Below, piece after piece: positions 6,297-16,224 of a stretch of 44,062 nucleotides of DNA (positions are counted from its first letter, which is position 1; the number at the start of each line of letters is the position of its first letter). Under the pieces are notes generated by a model, which saw only the letters and a program-made list of their open reading frames with translations, searched no databases and was not told the DNA's origin. The stretch spans positions 1 through 44,062 of the forward strand of contig JAFSCX010000059.1 in NCBI GenBank assembly GCA_017436525.1. The letters run 5' to 3'. Origin of the DNA: Clostridia bacterium. GTDB taxonomy: Bacteria; Bacillota; Clostridia; Oscillospirales; QAKW01. The position numbers were made by a program, and so were the translations under genes.

Positions 6297-8675
6297 TTAT
6301 AAGCCGCGGGAGATGATGATTTCCTGCAACTCATCCTTTGTAACCAAAACTTGACGGGGTTTTGCACCCTCAAAGGGGCCCACCACGCCGATCTCTTGCA
6401 TTTCATCCATGACGCGGGCGGCGCGGGCATAGCCCAACTTTAATTTTCGCTGCAGCATAGAAGTAGAAGCCATTCCTGCTTCGATAACGCACTCGCAAGC
6501 GGCAACCAGATTTTCATCATAACCGCCGCCCTCGCCGCTATCGGCGGAGCTTGCGCTTTTGGAGCCTTGGTTGGCCATATTCTCGATATCGGAGATGGCG
6601 GTTTGATCATATTCCGAGCCGCCGCTATTGCTTTTTACATAGGAGACCACCGCTTCCACCTCACTATCGGAGACAAAGCAACCCTGCACCCGCAGCGGCT
6701 TATTGGCGCCCACCGGCTTATAGAGCATATCGCCGCGGCCCAGCAGCTTCTCGGCGCCGCTCTCATCCATGATGATACGGGAGTTGAGAGCATTATCGAC
6801 CGTAAAAGCGATACGAGAGGGGATATTGGCTTTAATCAGGCCGGTTACCACATCCGCAGAAGGACGCTGCGTTGCCACGATCAGATGAATTCCGGCCGCT
6901 CTTGCTTTAGCGCAGAGGCGGCAGATACAATCCTCCACTTCCTTGGAGGAGACCATCATCAAATCGGCAAGCTCATCAATGATGACCACAATGCGCGGCA
7001 TCTTTTCATAATCATCATGTGTTTCGCAATAGGTGTTATAGGCTTCCAGATTCCTTACCTGGGTATTCTTCATCAAATCATAGCGCCGATCCATCTCGGT
7101 GCAGGCCCATTGCAAGGTGCCTGCCGCCTTTTTCGGATTGGTTACTACAGGGATCATCAAATGGGGAATCCCATTATAGACATCCATCTCCACCGCCTTC
7201 GGGTCGATCAGAATCAGCTTCAGCTCATCGGGAGAAGCCTTATAAAGGAAGGACATCAAAATAGTATTGATACAAACCGATTTACCCGATCCGGTGGTAC
7301 CTGCCACCAGCAGATGGGGCATCTTCGCCACATCGAAGGTAATGAGGTTTCCGGCAATATCCTTTCCCAACGCCGAGGTCAGGCAGCTTTTTCCGTCCCT
7401 GAACCCATCAGAAGAGAGGACTTCTTTAATATAAACGGTGCTGACGGTCTTATTGGGAATTTCAATACCCACCGCCGCCTTACCGGGGATGGGGGCTTCG
7501 ATTCTTACTTGAGTAGCCGCCAGCGCCAATGCCAGATCATCGGAAAGGGCCGCAATTTTACTAACGCGGGTCCCTGCCTTAGGCGCCAGCTCAAAGCGGG
7601 TTACATTGGGGCCGACAGCAATTCCCGTCATAGTGGCCTCAATGCCGAAATCTAAGAGGGTCTGCAAAAGGACGCGCTCTTTTTCCCGCAGCTCTGCCTG
7701 GGTAGTCCCTGCCGCAGAGCGCCCTGCCTTCAAGAGGGAGAGGGGCGGGAAATTATAGAAGGAAAGCTGCTCGCCCTCCATGGGGGTGATCACCTCGGCC
7801 TTCGGCTTGGCAGGCTTTCGGGTACGAGGCACAGCAGGTTTCTTTTCAGCCCCGCGCTCCTCGGTATAATCGGCAATATCCATGGGCTTGATATACCCAT
7901 CCGCCGAGACATCATCATAATAAAATACAGGGACCACCTCGGTGATCTCCTCGGGGGGAGTAACATCCACCGGCCGCGCAGCTTTCGCCGCCTTTTCCCG
8001 CTTTTCATCGGCCTTCAGATCCGCAAAGTGGCGGCGCGCCTTCTCTTCTTCCACATCCTCCACCAAAATCGGCTTCTCCCGTTGCTCCTTGGCAGAGCGG
8101 ATCAGCATTCTGATGGGATAGGCCATCTGATAAAGGGTGAGATCAAAGAAAAAGAGGATGGCAATCACCGTAACTGCCGCAAGAAGGATGCCGAATCCGA
8201 TGCGGGACATCAGCATAATCAAGGGGCAAGCGAAAAGGCCGCCCACAACGCCCCCTTGAAGCTCCATCCCTTGCTTCCAGAAATCGGGAATCCCTTGGCT
8301 GAAGAAATCCAAAAAAGCATAGCTTTCGGGCTTCCAGATCAGATAGCTTGCGCCCGAGATCACGATCGAGATCAAAAAGCCCATCCAAAGCTTCACCGCC
8401 GTACTATATCGTTTTTCTGCTTTGAGGGCATCCACGCCCAGCCAGCAAAGAAGCAGCGGGAAGAGGAAGGATGCAAAGCCGAAAAGGCCGAATAGAAGCT
8501 GATCCACCAAAAGATCCTTCAGAGGCACCTTGATGGGCGTATAAAGATAGACCGCCAGCAACAGCGCTCCTGCAAAAAAGAGCACCGCTTGAATACTGCG
8601 GCGGGTGGCCGCTTTTCTCTCGCGCTCTTTTGCTTTGCGTTCATCTGCTAATTGTTTTTTTGATTTACGGGGCAA
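6297..8675 (-). CDS. ftsK: DNA translocase FtsK/SpoIIIE
   Basis: This septal DNA pump moves chromosomes across the division or sporulation septum. The 792-residue protein has an N-terminal membrane domain with about four transmembrane helices, a charged linker, then the motor with Walker A GTTGSGKSV and Walker B VVIIDELADLMM. A C-terminal winged-helix gamma domain ends it (ASTSMLQRKLKLGYARAARVMDEM). I chose the TTG at 8675, because AAGGAGGGGG precedes it at ideal distance and the protein then starts PRKSKKQLADERK. Reading on to the ATG at 8855 would run deep into uppP and adds junk. It follows uppP by 23 bp. The window alone does not separate SpoIIIE from FtsK. Confidence 0.95.
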   Translation of the reverse strand: MPRKSKKQLADERKAKERERKAATRRSIQAVLFFAGALLLAVYLYTPIKVPLKDLLVDQLLFGLFGFASFLFPLLLCWLGVDALKAEKRYSTAVKLWMGFLISIVISGASYLIWKPESYAFLDFFSQGIPDFWKQGMELQGGVVGGLFACPLIMLMSRIGFGILLAAVTVIAILFFFDLTLYQMAYPIRMLIRSAKEQREKPILVEDVEEEKARRHFADLKADEKREKAAKAARPVDVTPPEEITEVVPVFYYDDVSADGYIKPMDIADYTEERGAEKKPAVPRTRKPAKPKAEVITPMEGEQLSFYNFPPLSLLKAGRSAAGTTQAELREKERVLLQTLLDFGIEATMTGIAVGPNVTRFELAPKAGTRVSKIAALSDDLALALAATQVRIEAPIPGKAAVGIEIPNKTVSTVYIKEVLSSDGFRDGKSCLTSALGKDIAGNLITFDVAKMPHLLVAGTTGSGKSVCINTILMSFLYKASPDELKLILIDPKAVEMDVYNGIPHLMIPVVTNPKKAAGTLQWACTEMDRRYDLMKNTQVRNLEAYNTYCETHDDYEKMPRIVVIIDELADLMMVSSKEVEDCICRLCAKARAAGIHLIVATQRPSADVVTGLIKANIPSRIAFTVDNALNSRIIMDESGAEKLLGRGDMLYKPVGANKPLRVQGCFVSDSEVEAVVSYVKSNSGGSEYDQTAISDIENMANQGSKSASSADSGEGGGYDENLVAACECVIEAGMASTSMLQRKLKLGYARAARVMDEMQEIGVVGPFEGAKPRQVLVTKDELQEIIISRGL

Positions 8676-8698
8676 GAGTTCCCCCTCCTTACTTTTTA

Positions 8699-9532
8699 TT
8701 ATAAAATACCTAATACTACTACAGCAATCCCTGCCGCCGCGCAATAGATCGTCGGCCAGAAAAGCCGATCCTTGGCAACCGCATATTTCATCAAAAGAAT
8801 CGCGCCGATTCCGCTGATTACCGCCGCGGCCGCGGCCACTGCCGCAACGCTCCATTCAAGCGCCCCCAAGGCAGAAAGCGTTTCTGCCCGAAAAAGCTCC
8901 GATCCCAGAAAGGGAAGGCTCATCATAAAGGAAAATTCCAAAGCCGCCTCCCGATCAAAGCCCATATTCATGGCCATGGAAAGGGTAATGCCGCTGCGAG
9001 AGACCCCCGGCAGGGTGGCAAAGGCTTGGAAAAGGCCCAGCTTGATGCTATGGGAAGGCTTCATATCGGCAATCTGCCAATTTTTACATTCACTGTGATC
9101 CCCGATAAAGAGCAGGCCGCCGCTGAGCAGCATCATAAATCCGGTGAAAAGCAGGTTGCCGCTTACCATGGCGGTATAATCCACCTTCTGCCGCAAAAGC
9201 CCTGCCGCCAAAAGGGGAAGGGTCGATAAAAGCAGATAGACGGCCATCCTCTGATAGCGGGTGGCTTTTCTCCATTTGAAGGTCCCCTTGAAAAGCCCTG
9301 CGATCATGGAGCAGAACCCTGCGATCATTCCCCATATAGCCTTATGAAAGACCAAAACCACCGCAAGAAGGGCGCCCAACCGCAGCAAAACCTCAAGGCC
9401 TTCGTTTTCCAAAAAAGCGGCAGGCAGAAGGCCGTATTCCTTCACCGCCTGCAGATGGCCTCTGCCGCAGAGGGGCAAAAGCTCTCCCAAGCCCTCCATC
9501 AAGCCTAAAAGTAGTCCATATAAATAGTTCAT
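8699..9532 (-). CDS. uppP: Undecaprenyl-diphosphatase UppP/BacA family, with altered active-site motif
   Basis: UppP dephosphorylates undecaprenyl pyrophosphate outside the membrane, recycling the cell-wall lipid carrier and giving some bacitracin resistance. The 277-residue protein is hydrophobic, with seven or eight membrane helices, and carries the second signature PGVSRSG. The first signature usually reads E-x-x-x-E-F-x-P-V-S-S-[ST]-G-H. Here it is EGLGELLPLCGRGH, so both glutamates and the histidine remain but the serines are Cys22-Gly23 and Thr/Ser is Arg24. It may be a diverged paralogue with altered activity. A consensus promoter lies at 9576-9604, and ftsK follows. Confidence 0.85.
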   Translation of the reverse strand: MNYLYGLLLGLMEGLGELLPLCGRGHLQAVKEYGLLPAAFLENEGLEVLLRLGALLAVVLVFHKAIWGMIAGFCSMIAGLFKGTFKWRKATRYQRMAVYLLLSTLPLLAAGLLRQKVDYTAMVSGNLLFTGFMMLLSGGLLFIGDHSECKNWQIADMKPSHSIKLGLFQAFATLPGVSRSGITLSMAMNMGFDREAALEFSFMMSLPFLGSELFRAETLSALGALEWSVAAVAAAAAVISGIGAILLMKYAVAKDRLFWPTIYCAAAGIAVVVLGIL

Positions 9533-9575
9533 CCGAAAATCCTCTATAAATTTACATAATAATCCACATTAATTT

Positions 9576-9604
9576 ATTATAGCATCAATGGTTTTTTATT
9601 GCAA
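9576..9604 (-). promoter_or_regulatory. Sigma-A promoter of uppP-ftsK
   Basis: On the minus strand TTGCAA (9599-9604), a 17-bp spacer and TATAAT (9576-9581) are followed 44 bp later by the uppP start. Confidence 0.85.
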
Positions 9605-9618
9605 CCATGTTTTTTTGC

Positions 9619-9647
9619 TTGACAGATTGACATAAAACCTCTATAAT
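9619..9647 (+). promoter_or_regulatory. Consensus sigma-A promoter of rny
   Basis: TTGACA (9619-9624), a 17-bp spacer and TATAAT (9642-9647) match the consensus perfectly. A second overlapping TTGACA lies at 9627. The divergent uppP promoter is only 15 bp away. Confidence 0.9.
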
Positions 9648-9750
9648 TTATTTTGGTGTATTAGTATATTTCTACAAATCCCCGCAGCAAGAGGGGATGG
9701 GTGGAAACACTCTGATATATTTCATACAACAACACAAGGAGGCAAGAAAA

Positions 9751-11304
9751 ATGGAAACATGGCTTGTTGCGCTCATCGTTGGTGTTGTTGCGATTCTTGT
9801 AGGTTTTTTGGCCTTTATCTTCGGCTTTTTATATCGTAAAAAAGTCGGCGAGAAGCAGATCGGTTCTGCAAAAGAAGAGGCAAAACGAATCATTAACGAC
9901 GCTATCAGGACTGCAGACACAAAGAAAAAAGAAACGCTCCTCGAAGCAAGAGAAGAATTGCATCGAGAGAGAAGTGAGCAGGAAAAGGAATTAAAAGAGC
10001 GTCGCGTGGAAGTATCGCGGCAAGAGAAACGATTGCAGCAAAGAGAAGAAATTCTCGATAAGAAGTACGATAATATCGACCGCAAGGAAGAAGCCCTTGC
10101 AGAGAAGACCCAAAAAGTGGAGCTTCTGCAGGAAGAGGTAGAGAAGGTAAAGCAAGCTCAAGTTGCTGTCTTGGAGCGGCTTTCCGGCTATTCTGCCGAG
10201 GCCGCCAAAGCCGAACTTCTGCATATGATGGATTCCGAGTTGGAGCATGAATATGCCCATCGGATCGCCGAATATGAAGACCGCTTTAAGGAAAATCTCG
10301 ATGAGAGAAGCAGAATGCTCCTCTCCCTTGCAATTCAAAAATGCGCCGCCGACCATGTGGTAGAATCCACCGTATCGGTTGTCGCTCTGCCCAGTGATGA
10401 AATGAAGGGCCGCATCATCGGCCGCGAAGGCCGCAACATCCGCGCCCTGGAGACCATCACCGGCGTCGATCTCATCATTGATGATACCCCCGAGGCCATC
10501 ACCCTCTCCAGCTTTGATCCCATCCGCCGCGAGGTGGCTCGGCAGACGCTGGAGAAGCTGATCTCCGACGGCCGCATCCACCCCGCCCGCATTGAGGAGA
10601 CGGTGGAGAAGGTCCGCCGCGATCTGGAGATCGCCATGAAGAAGGAGGGCGAGCGCGCCACCTTTGAGACCGGCGTTCACGGCCTCCATCCCGACCTTGT
10701 CAAGCTGCTGGGTCGGCAAAAATACCGCACCAGCTATGGCCAGAATGTGCTCTGCCATTCCATCGAGGTCTCTCAGCTTTCCGGCTTGCTTGCCGCAGAG
10801 CTGGGCGCCGATGTTACCCTTGCCAAGCGGGCAGGCTTGCTCCATGATATCGGCAAGAGTGTCGATTTCGAAATGGAAGGCTCCCATATTCAGATCGGTG
10901 TGGATATTGCCAAAAAGTATAAGGAAAATGAGATTGTGGTCCATGCCATTGCCGCTCACCACGGCGATGTGGAGACCAAGACGGTCTATGATGCCATTGT
11001 GCAGGCCGCCGATGCCATCTCCGCCGCTCGCCCCGGCGCCCGCAGAGAGAATCTGGAGAATTATATCAAGCGTCTTGAAAAGCTGGAGGAAATCGCCAAT
11101 TCCTTTGCCGGTGTAGAGAAAACCTTTGCCATTCAGGCAGGGCGCGAGATCCGTATCATGGTCAACCCCGAAAAGGTTTCCGATGATGCTCTGACCGTGC
11201 TCTCCCATGATATTGTAAAGAAAATTGAATCCGAGCTGGAATATCCCGGCCAAATTAAGGTTCATCTCATCCGCGAGAGCCGCGCCATTGACTTTGCGAA
11301 ATAA
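9751..11304 (+). CDS. rny: Ribonuclease Y
   Basis: RNase Y is the membrane-bound endoribonuclease that starts mRNA decay in many Firmicutes. The 517-residue protein has an N-terminal transmembrane helix ([20 protein letters not shown]), a long Glu/Lys/Arg coiled coil to about residue 200, a KH domain ([15 protein letters not shown]) and an HD domain with the catalytic HDIGK motif and the AAHHGD motif. The start at 9751 follows AAGGAGGCAAG; the 18 residues upstream in frame are not family-like. It is a single-gene unit with its own consensus promoter and terminator. In many relatives it sits near recA; here recA is 28 kb away. Confidence 0.97.
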   Translation: METWLVALIVGVVAILVGFLAFIFGFLYRKKVGEKQIGSAKEEAKRIINDAIRTADTKKKETLLEAREELHRERSEQEKELKERRVEVSRQEKRLQQREEILDKKYDNIDRKEEALAEKTQKVELLQEEVEKVKQAQVAVLERLSGYSAEAAKAELLHMMDSELEHEYAHRIAEYEDRFKENLDERSRMLLSLAIQKCAADHVVESTVSVVALPSDEMKGRIIGREGRNIRALETITGVDLIIDDTPEAITLSSFDPIRREVARQTLEKLISDGRIHPARIEETVEKVRRDLEIAMKKEGERATFETGVHGLHPDLVKLLGRQKYRTSYGQNVLCHSIEVSQLSGLLAAELGADVTLAKRAGLLHDIGKSVDFEMEGSHIQIGVDIAKKYKENEIVVHAIAAHHGDVETKTVYDAIVQAADAISAARPGARRENLENYIKRLEKLEEIANSFAGVEKTFAIQAGREIRIMVNPEKVSDDALTVLSHDIVKKIESELEYPGQIKVHLIRESRAIDFAK

Positions 11305-11312
11305 TCAAATAC

Positions 11313-11346
11313 AGCGGTGCGACAGAACAGTCGCGCCGCTTTTCTT
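11313..11346 (+). terminator. Terminator of rny
   Basis: AGCGGTGCGAC (11313-11323) pairs with GTCGCGCCGCT (11330-11340), with one wobble pair, and is followed by TTTTCTTTTTC. Confidence 0.88.
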
Positions 11347-11456
11347 TTTCAAGAAGGAGTGCGCTCTTCCTCGGCAAAAGAAATAATAGCCGGTTATTTT
11401 GCGCTCCTTTTCAAAAACTAATGTTAAACCTTAAGGAATATAAGCGAGGTATTTTT

Positions 11457-13205
11457 ATGGATTTTTTTGATCTTTTGGCGCTGATCGGCGGCCTTGCCCT
11501 CTTTCTCTTCGGCATGCAGCTGATGGGCAATGCCTTGGAGAAAAAAGCAGGCGGCGGGCTAAAGGCGGTCTTGGAAAAGATGACCGAGCGGCCTGTTACC
11601 GGCTTTTTGCTGGGGCTGATTGTAACCTGCGTGATCCAATCCTCCTCCGCTACTACGGTAATGGTCGTAGGCTTTGTCAATTCCGGCATCATGAAGCTGC
11701 GGCAAGCCATCTATATTATCATGGGCTCCAATATCGGCACCACCATTACCGCCTGGATTTTGAGCCTTACCGGCGTCTCGGGTGAGGCTTGGTATATCCA
11801 AATCTTCAAGCCCCAATCCTTTGTCCCGATCCTTGCGCTGATCGGCGTCATTTTCTTCGCCTTTCTTAAAAGTAACCGCCGCAAGGATACCGGCCTGATC
11901 CTTTTGGGTTTTGCTACTTTGATGACAGGGATGGAAGCGATGTCCGATGCAGTGGCAGGCCTGCGGGAAGTGCCCCAATTCGCCAATATCCTCACCCTCT
12001 TCACCAATCCCATTCTCGGCGTATTGGCAGGAGCGGTGCTGACGGCTATCATCCAGTCCTCCTCGGCTTCGGTAGGTATTCTGCAGGCCCTCTCTTCCAC
12101 CGGCGCCATCTCCTTCGGCGCGGCGGTCCCCATCATCATGGGCCAGAATATCGGCACCTGCGCCACCGCCCTGCTCTCCTGCATGGGCGCCAATAAAAAT
12201 GCAAAGCGCACCGCCTTTGTCCATCTCTATTTCAATGTATTGGGCACGCTGGTTTTGCTTGCTCTCTTTTCGCTGGCAAAGGCCTTTCTGGGCCTTGGAT
12301 TCTTGGATTCTCTGATGATTGATGGCTTTTGGATCGCAGTGGTCCATACCGCCTTCAATGTCCTTTGCACGGTCCTTTGGATCCCCTTCATCGGCTTTTT
12401 GGAAAAGCTTGCCTGCATCACGGTCCGGGATACCGAAGAGAAGGAGCATTATGAGATTCTGGACGAGCGCCTTTTGGCCACCCCCGCCATCGCAGTGGAC
12501 CGCTGCCGCGCAGTGGCCGGCACCATGGCCTCCCTCTCGGCCGATTCCATCAAGGACGCCTTTTTGCTGCTGGATACCTTTGATGAGAAGCGTTATGAGC
12601 AGATTCTTGCCTATGAGGAGAAGGTGGACCGCTATGAGGACCGCTTGGGCTCTTATCTGGTGAAGGTCTCGGCGCAGGAGCTGACCGATCGGGATAGCTT
12701 GGAGGCCGCCATTCTTCTGCATATCATCAGCGATTTTGAGCGCATCAGCGATCACGCGGTCAATATCCTTCAATCGGCAGAAGAAATTCGGGATAAAAAG
12801 CTTCAATTTTCGGGGGAAGCAAAAGCGGAGCTTTCTGTCATGATCCGTGCGGTTGATCGGATCGTGGGCCTTGCCCGCGATGCCTTTCTTCATGCAGATC
12901 TTGAAGCGGCTTCCATGGTCGAGCCCTTAGAACAGGTGGTGGATTCCTTAAAGGATACCATCAAATCCAAGCATATCGAGCGGCTGCAAAAGGGCGGCTG
13001 TACCATTGAGCTTGGCTTTGTCCTGACAGATCTTTTGACCAATCTGGAGCGCATTTCCGACCATTGCTCCAATATCGCAGGCTGTATACTGGAGATGGCC
13101 CATAAGGATCTGGCCATCCACCAATATCTGCGGTCTGTAAAAGGCGGGAAAAGGGAGCAATTCAACCGGCTCTTTGCCAAATTCCAAGAAGAATATCATC
13201 TGTAA
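11457..13205 (+). CDS. Na+/phosphate cotransporter family protein with C-terminal PhoU-like domain
   Basis: The 582-residue protein has the two inverted Na/Pi cotransporter repeats, each with the QSSSA signature (QSSSATTVMVVGFVNSG and QSSSASVGILQALSSTG), spanning about nine membrane helices in the first 330 residues. The C-terminal 230 residues are helical and PhoU-like (ERISDHAVNI and ERISDHCSNI repeats), as in YjbB/NptA-type proteins. It imports or exports phosphate in exchange for sodium. The start at 11457 follows AGCGAGGT at a suitable distance; the 12 residues upstream lack the family pattern. It is monocistronic, with a shared terminator downstream. Confidence 0.93.
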   Translation: MDFFDLLALIGGLALFLFGMQLMGNALEKKAGGGLKAVLEKMTERPVTGFLLGLIVTCVIQSSSATTVMVVGFVNSGIMKLRQAIYIIMGSNIGTTITAWILSLTGVSGEAWYIQIFKPQSFVPILALIGVIFFAFLKSNRRKDTGLILLGFATLMTGMEAMSDAVAGLREVPQFANILTLFTNPILGVLAGAVLTAIIQSSSASVGILQALSSTGAISFGAAVPIIMGQNIGTCATALLSCMGANKNAKRTAFVHLYFNVLGTLVLLALFSLAKAFLGLGFLDSLMIDGFWIAVVHTAFNVLCTVLWIPFIGFLEKLACITVRDTEEKEHYEILDERLLATPAIAVDRCRAVAGTMASLSADSIKDAFLLLDTFDEKRYEQILAYEEKVDRYEDRLGSYLVKVSAQELTDRDSLEAAILLHIISDFERISDHAVNILQSAEEIRDKKLQFSGEAKAELSVMIRAVDRIVGLARDAFLHADLEAASMVEPLEQVVDSLKDTIKSKHIERLQKGGCTIELGFVLTDLLTNLERISDHCSNIAGCILEMAHKDLAIHQYLRSVKGGKREQFNRLFAKFQEEYHL

Positions 13206-13210
13206 AAATC

Positions 13211-13243
13211 AAAAAGCTGTGTGGAAAATCTACACAGCTTTTT
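13211..13243. terminator. Bidirectional terminator between the Na/Pi gene and rsmG
   Basis: AAAAAGCTGTGT (13211-13222) and ACACAGCTTTTT (13232-13243) pair perfectly around a 9-nt loop. Two convergent genes end on either side. Confidence 0.9.
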
Positions 13244-13245
13244 TC

Positions 13246-13962
13246 TTATAATGGTTTATCTTTGATTTGCTTGGGGTTGCGGGGGAATTGCTTGGGTGTC
13301 GGCCTCACCTTGCGAATGATAATGATCCCGCGCTTATCTTCCTCTTCGGGAAGGGTATAAAGATGAAGCTTCTCTACCTTGCCCCCCAGCTGACCGATGG
13401 CGCCTCTTGCCCGCTCCAGCTCCTCTTCGGCGGTAGCGCCTTTATAAGCAATCAGCGCGCCCCCCACCTTCACCAAAGGCAGGCAATATTCGCAAAGCTT
13501 GGAAAGCTCGGCCACCGCGCGGGAGACCGCCTTATCATATTGCTCCCGATGGGCAGGATTCTTGCCGGCGTCCTCGGCCCGCAGATGAAGGGTGCGAATT
13601 TTTTGAAGCTGCAGCGCCTCAATCACCCCATCCAAGAAGGTAAGCCGCTTTTGCAAAGAATCCATCAATGTCATATCCAGATCCTGCTCCATCAGCTTTA
13701 GGGGCATGGAGGGGAATCCGCCCCCGCAGCCCACATCAATCACCTTCTCGCCTTTTTCAAAGCAACCAAGGGAAAGGGGATAGATGCTGTCCCAATAATG
13801 CTTTTTCATCATTTCATAGGGCTCGGTGATGGCCGTCAGATTCATGACCTCATTGGTCTTGAGAAGCATCTGCTCGAAGGTCAAGAGCTTTTGATCAAAA
13901 TCCTCATGCGGGTTGAGCCCTTCCTTTTGCAGCAAGCGCCTGAGTTCATTGATTCTTTCCAT
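13246..13962 (-). CDS. rsmG: 16S rRNA (guanine-527-N7)-methyltransferase
   Basis: RsmG (GidB) methylates G527 of 16S rRNA with S-adenosylmethionine; loss gives low-level streptomycin resistance. The 238-residue protein carries the SAM-binding [17 protein letters not shown] motif and the AVSRAVAEL motif. The start at 13962 ([11 protein letters not shown]) is chosen because AAAGGAGAAG lies just before it; an ATG nine codons upstream has no such site. It overlaps the end of mnmG by 17 bp, the usual mnmG-rsmG order, and ends at the shared terminator. Confidence 0.96.
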   Translation of the reverse strand: MERINELRRLLQKEGLNPHEDFDQKLLTFEQMLLKTNEVMNLTAITEPYEMMKKHYWDSIYPLSLGCFEKGEKVIDVGCGGGFPSMPLKLMEQDLDMTLMDSLQKRLTFLDGVIEALQLQKIRTLHLRAEDAGKNPAHREQYDKAVSRAVAELSKLCEYCLPLVKVGGALIAYKGATAEEELERARGAIGQLGGKVEKLHLYTLPEEEDKRGIIIIRKVRPTPKQFPRNPKQIKDKPL

Positions 13963-15838
13963 CGTTTCTTCTCCTTTGCTCCAAGGCAATCATCAATACG
14001 CTGATATCCGCAGGGCTCACGCCGCTGATGCGGCTTGCCTGCCCGATGCTCATGGGCCGCACGCTGCTCAGCTTCTGCCTTGCCTCCAAGCGCAAGCCTT
14101 CAATGCTCTGATAATCCAAATCCTCCGGCAGGCGCCGCTTTTCCAATTTTTTGAATTCTTCTACCTTGGCAAGCTGCTTTTCGATATAGCCCTCATATTT
14201 CAAAGAAATTTCCGCCTGCTTCCATTCCGCACGCTTCAATTCGGGGCGGCCTTGATCAATGGGCGCCAAATCCTGATACCCCACTTGGGGGCGCGCAATC
14301 AGCTCCGCAAGGGATGCGCCGCCCGATAAGGGGGCGGTGCCGCAGCGCTCCAAAATCTCGTTGGCGCCCTTCGCGCCCGATACATAGGTGGTGCGAAGAC
14401 GCTCGATTTCTTGCTCAATATGGGCTTTTTTTTCTAAAAACCGCTGATACCGCTCTTCACTGATCAGCCCCAGCTCATAGCCTAAGGGGGTCAGCCGCAG
14501 ATCTGCATTGTCCTGCCGCAGCAGCAGGCGGTATTCGCTTCGGCTGGTCATCATCCGATAGGGCTCGGGGGTCCCTTTGGTAACCAGATCATCGATCAGC
14601 GTGCCGATATAGGAAGATGCCCGATCTAAGATCAGCGGCTCTTTTCCTTGGATGGCTCTTGCAGCATTGATCCCCGCTATCAGACCTTGGGCCGCCGCCT
14701 CTTCATAGCCAGAAGAGCCGTTGAACTGCCCTGCGCCATAAAGCCCGCCGATGGCCTTGAATTCCAAGGTGGGGTAGAGGGCCTGCGGATCAACACAATC
14801 GTATTGAATGGCATAGGCCACCCGCATGATCTCAGCTTTCTCCAAGCCTTGAATGGAATGGATCAATTCCCGCTGCACATATTCGGGCAAAGAGGAAGAG
14901 AGCCCCTGCAGATACATCTCCTCTGTCTCCAACCCGCATGGCTCTACAAACAGCTGATGGGCATTCTTTTCCTGAAACCGCATCACCTTATCTTCAATGC
15001 TGGGGCAATAGCGAGGGCCGATGCCCTTAATATCGCCGCTATAAATGGGGGAGAGATGGATATTCTCCCGAATAATCTGATGGGTCCGCTCGTTGGTGCC
15101 GGTAAGATAGCAAACCACTTGATTTTCTCCGATTTGCTCATTCTCAAAGGAGAAGGGAATAATCTCTTCGTCCCCCTCCTGCACCTGCATTTTGGAAAAA
15201 TCCAACGACCGCCGATTCACTCTGGCAGGGGTGCCGGTCTTAAACCGCCGCAGAGGCACGCCCATCTTTTCCAAGCAATCGCTCAGCGCGCCCGCGGCAT
15301 ACATGCCGTCGGGCCCGCCGGGGGTATGGCTCTTGCCGATGATAATCTCGCCCTTCAGATAGGTGCCGGTGGCAAGAATCACCGCCTTGGCCGTGTAGCG
15401 GGCGCCCAGATGGGTTACCACTCCGGTTACGCGGCCCCCTTCGCTTTCGATCTCCACAATCTCCCCCTGAATCAGCATGAGATTTTCCTGCTTCTCCAAG
15501 GCATGCTTCATATAAGTCGTATAAGCTCTGCGATCGGATTGCACCCGCAAGGAATGGACCGCCGGCCCTTTTCCTAAGTTGAGCATCCTGCTTTGCAGGA
15601 AGGTGGCATCCGCCGCCTTGCCCATCTCGCCGCCCAAGGCATCAATCTCGCAGACCAAATGCCCCTTGGCGGTGCCGCCGATGGAAGGATTGCAGGGCAG
15701 GTTGCCCACTCCATCCAAGCAGATGGTAAAGATCCCCACCTTGCACCCAAGCCGCGCCGCCGCTAAGGCCGCCTCAATCCCTGCGTGCCCCGCACCGATC
15801 ACCGCAACATCTAAATTTTCAACCAAATATTTTTCCAT
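13946..15838 (-). CDS. mnmG: tRNA U34 carboxymethylaminomethyl synthesis protein MnmG/GidA
   Basis: MnmG is the FAD-dependent partner of MnmE in making cmnm5U34 of tRNAs. The 630-residue protein opens with the dinucleotide-binding [21 protein letters not shown] motif. It includes the conserved [20 protein letters not shown] segment and ends in a helical domain ([18 protein letters not shown]) that contacts MnmE. Length is standard. It lies between rsmG and mnmE as in most Firmicutes, but the mnmE-mnmG gap is enlarged to 386 bp by the repeat array at 15858-16091. Confidence 0.97.
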   Translation of the reverse strand: MEKYLVENLDVAVIGAGHAGIEAALAAARLGCKVGIFTICLDGVGNLPCNPSIGGTAKGHLVCEIDALGGEMGKAADATFLQSRMLNLGKGPAVHSLRVQSDRRAYTTYMKHALEKQENLMLIQGEIVEIESEGGRVTGVVTHLGARYTAKAVILATGTYLKGEIIIGKSHTPGGPDGMYAAGALSDCLEKMGVPLRRFKTGTPARVNRRSLDFSKMQVQEGDEEIIPFSFENEQIGENQVVCYLTGTNERTHQIIRENIHLSPIYSGDIKGIGPRYCPSIEDKVMRFQEKNAHQLFVEPCGLETEEMYLQGLSSSLPEYVQRELIHSIQGLEKAEIMRVAYAIQYDCVDPQALYPTLEFKAIGGLYGAGQFNGSSGYEEAAAQGLIAGINAARAIQGKEPLILDRASSYIGTLIDDLVTKGTPEPYRMMTSRSEYRLLLRQDNADLRLTPLGYELGLISEERYQRFLEKKAHIEQEIERLRTTYVSGAKGANEILERCGTAPLSGGASLAELIARPQVGYQDLAPIDQGRPELKRAEWKQAEISLKYEGYIEKQLAKVEEFKKLEKRRLPEDLDYQSIEGLRLEARQKLSSVRPMSIGQASRISGVSPADISVLMIALEQRRRNDGKNQ

Positions 15839-15857
15839 AAATCTGCCTTTTCACCAT

Positions 15858-16091
15858 ATGTATAAATTTTTATAATTATACTTTGCCATTCTTTTTCAGA
15901 GTATAAATATTTATAATTATACTTTATGCGAATTTTCTCCCAGTATAAAAATTTATAATTATACTTTTTGCGGTCTTTCTCAAAGTATAAATATTTATAA
16001 TTATACTTTGACACTCTTTTTCAGAGTATAAAAATTTATAATTATACTTTGACACTCTTTTTTAGAGTATAAAAATTTATAATTATAATTT
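15858..16091. repeat. AT-rich iteron-like array, six units with 41-42 bp period
   Basis: Six units of GTATAAAtATTTATAATTATACTTT-type sequence start at 15860, 15901, 15943, 15985, 16026 and 16067. Each has a conserved AT-only block of about 26 bp, plus a less conserved 15-16 bp spacer (GACACTCTTTTTCAG in two units). Inside the block lie the palindromes ATAAATATTTAT and TATAATTATA. The period is close to four helical turns, so a protein bound to each unit would lie on one face. Between the array and mnmE (16131-16224) the only feature is a GGCGTAT/ATACGCC hairpin around 16163-16180. Confidence 0.85.
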
Positions 16092-16224
16092 CTCTGAATT
16101 TTTATTATCCTGCTGAATAAGCGAGAAATTTTTGAGGTATTTTTTCTTTTCTCCGAGAGAAGGCGTATATGGATACGCCGAAGGAGGAAAAAGGAAAAAG
16201 AGCCAAAAAGATCCGCTTATTCTT

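Noticed and set aside
8676-8855. Longer FtsK start at 8855
   Set aside because: It would overlap uppP by about 160 bp and adds non-homologous sequence. The TTG at 8675 has an excellent ribosome binding site.
15811-16014. Minus-strand 67-codon reading frame with repeated YNYKYLY units
   Set aside because: It is the translation of the AT-rich repeat array and the mnmG start region. The mixed 41/42-bp period breaks the frame in half of the units, so it is not a repeat protein.
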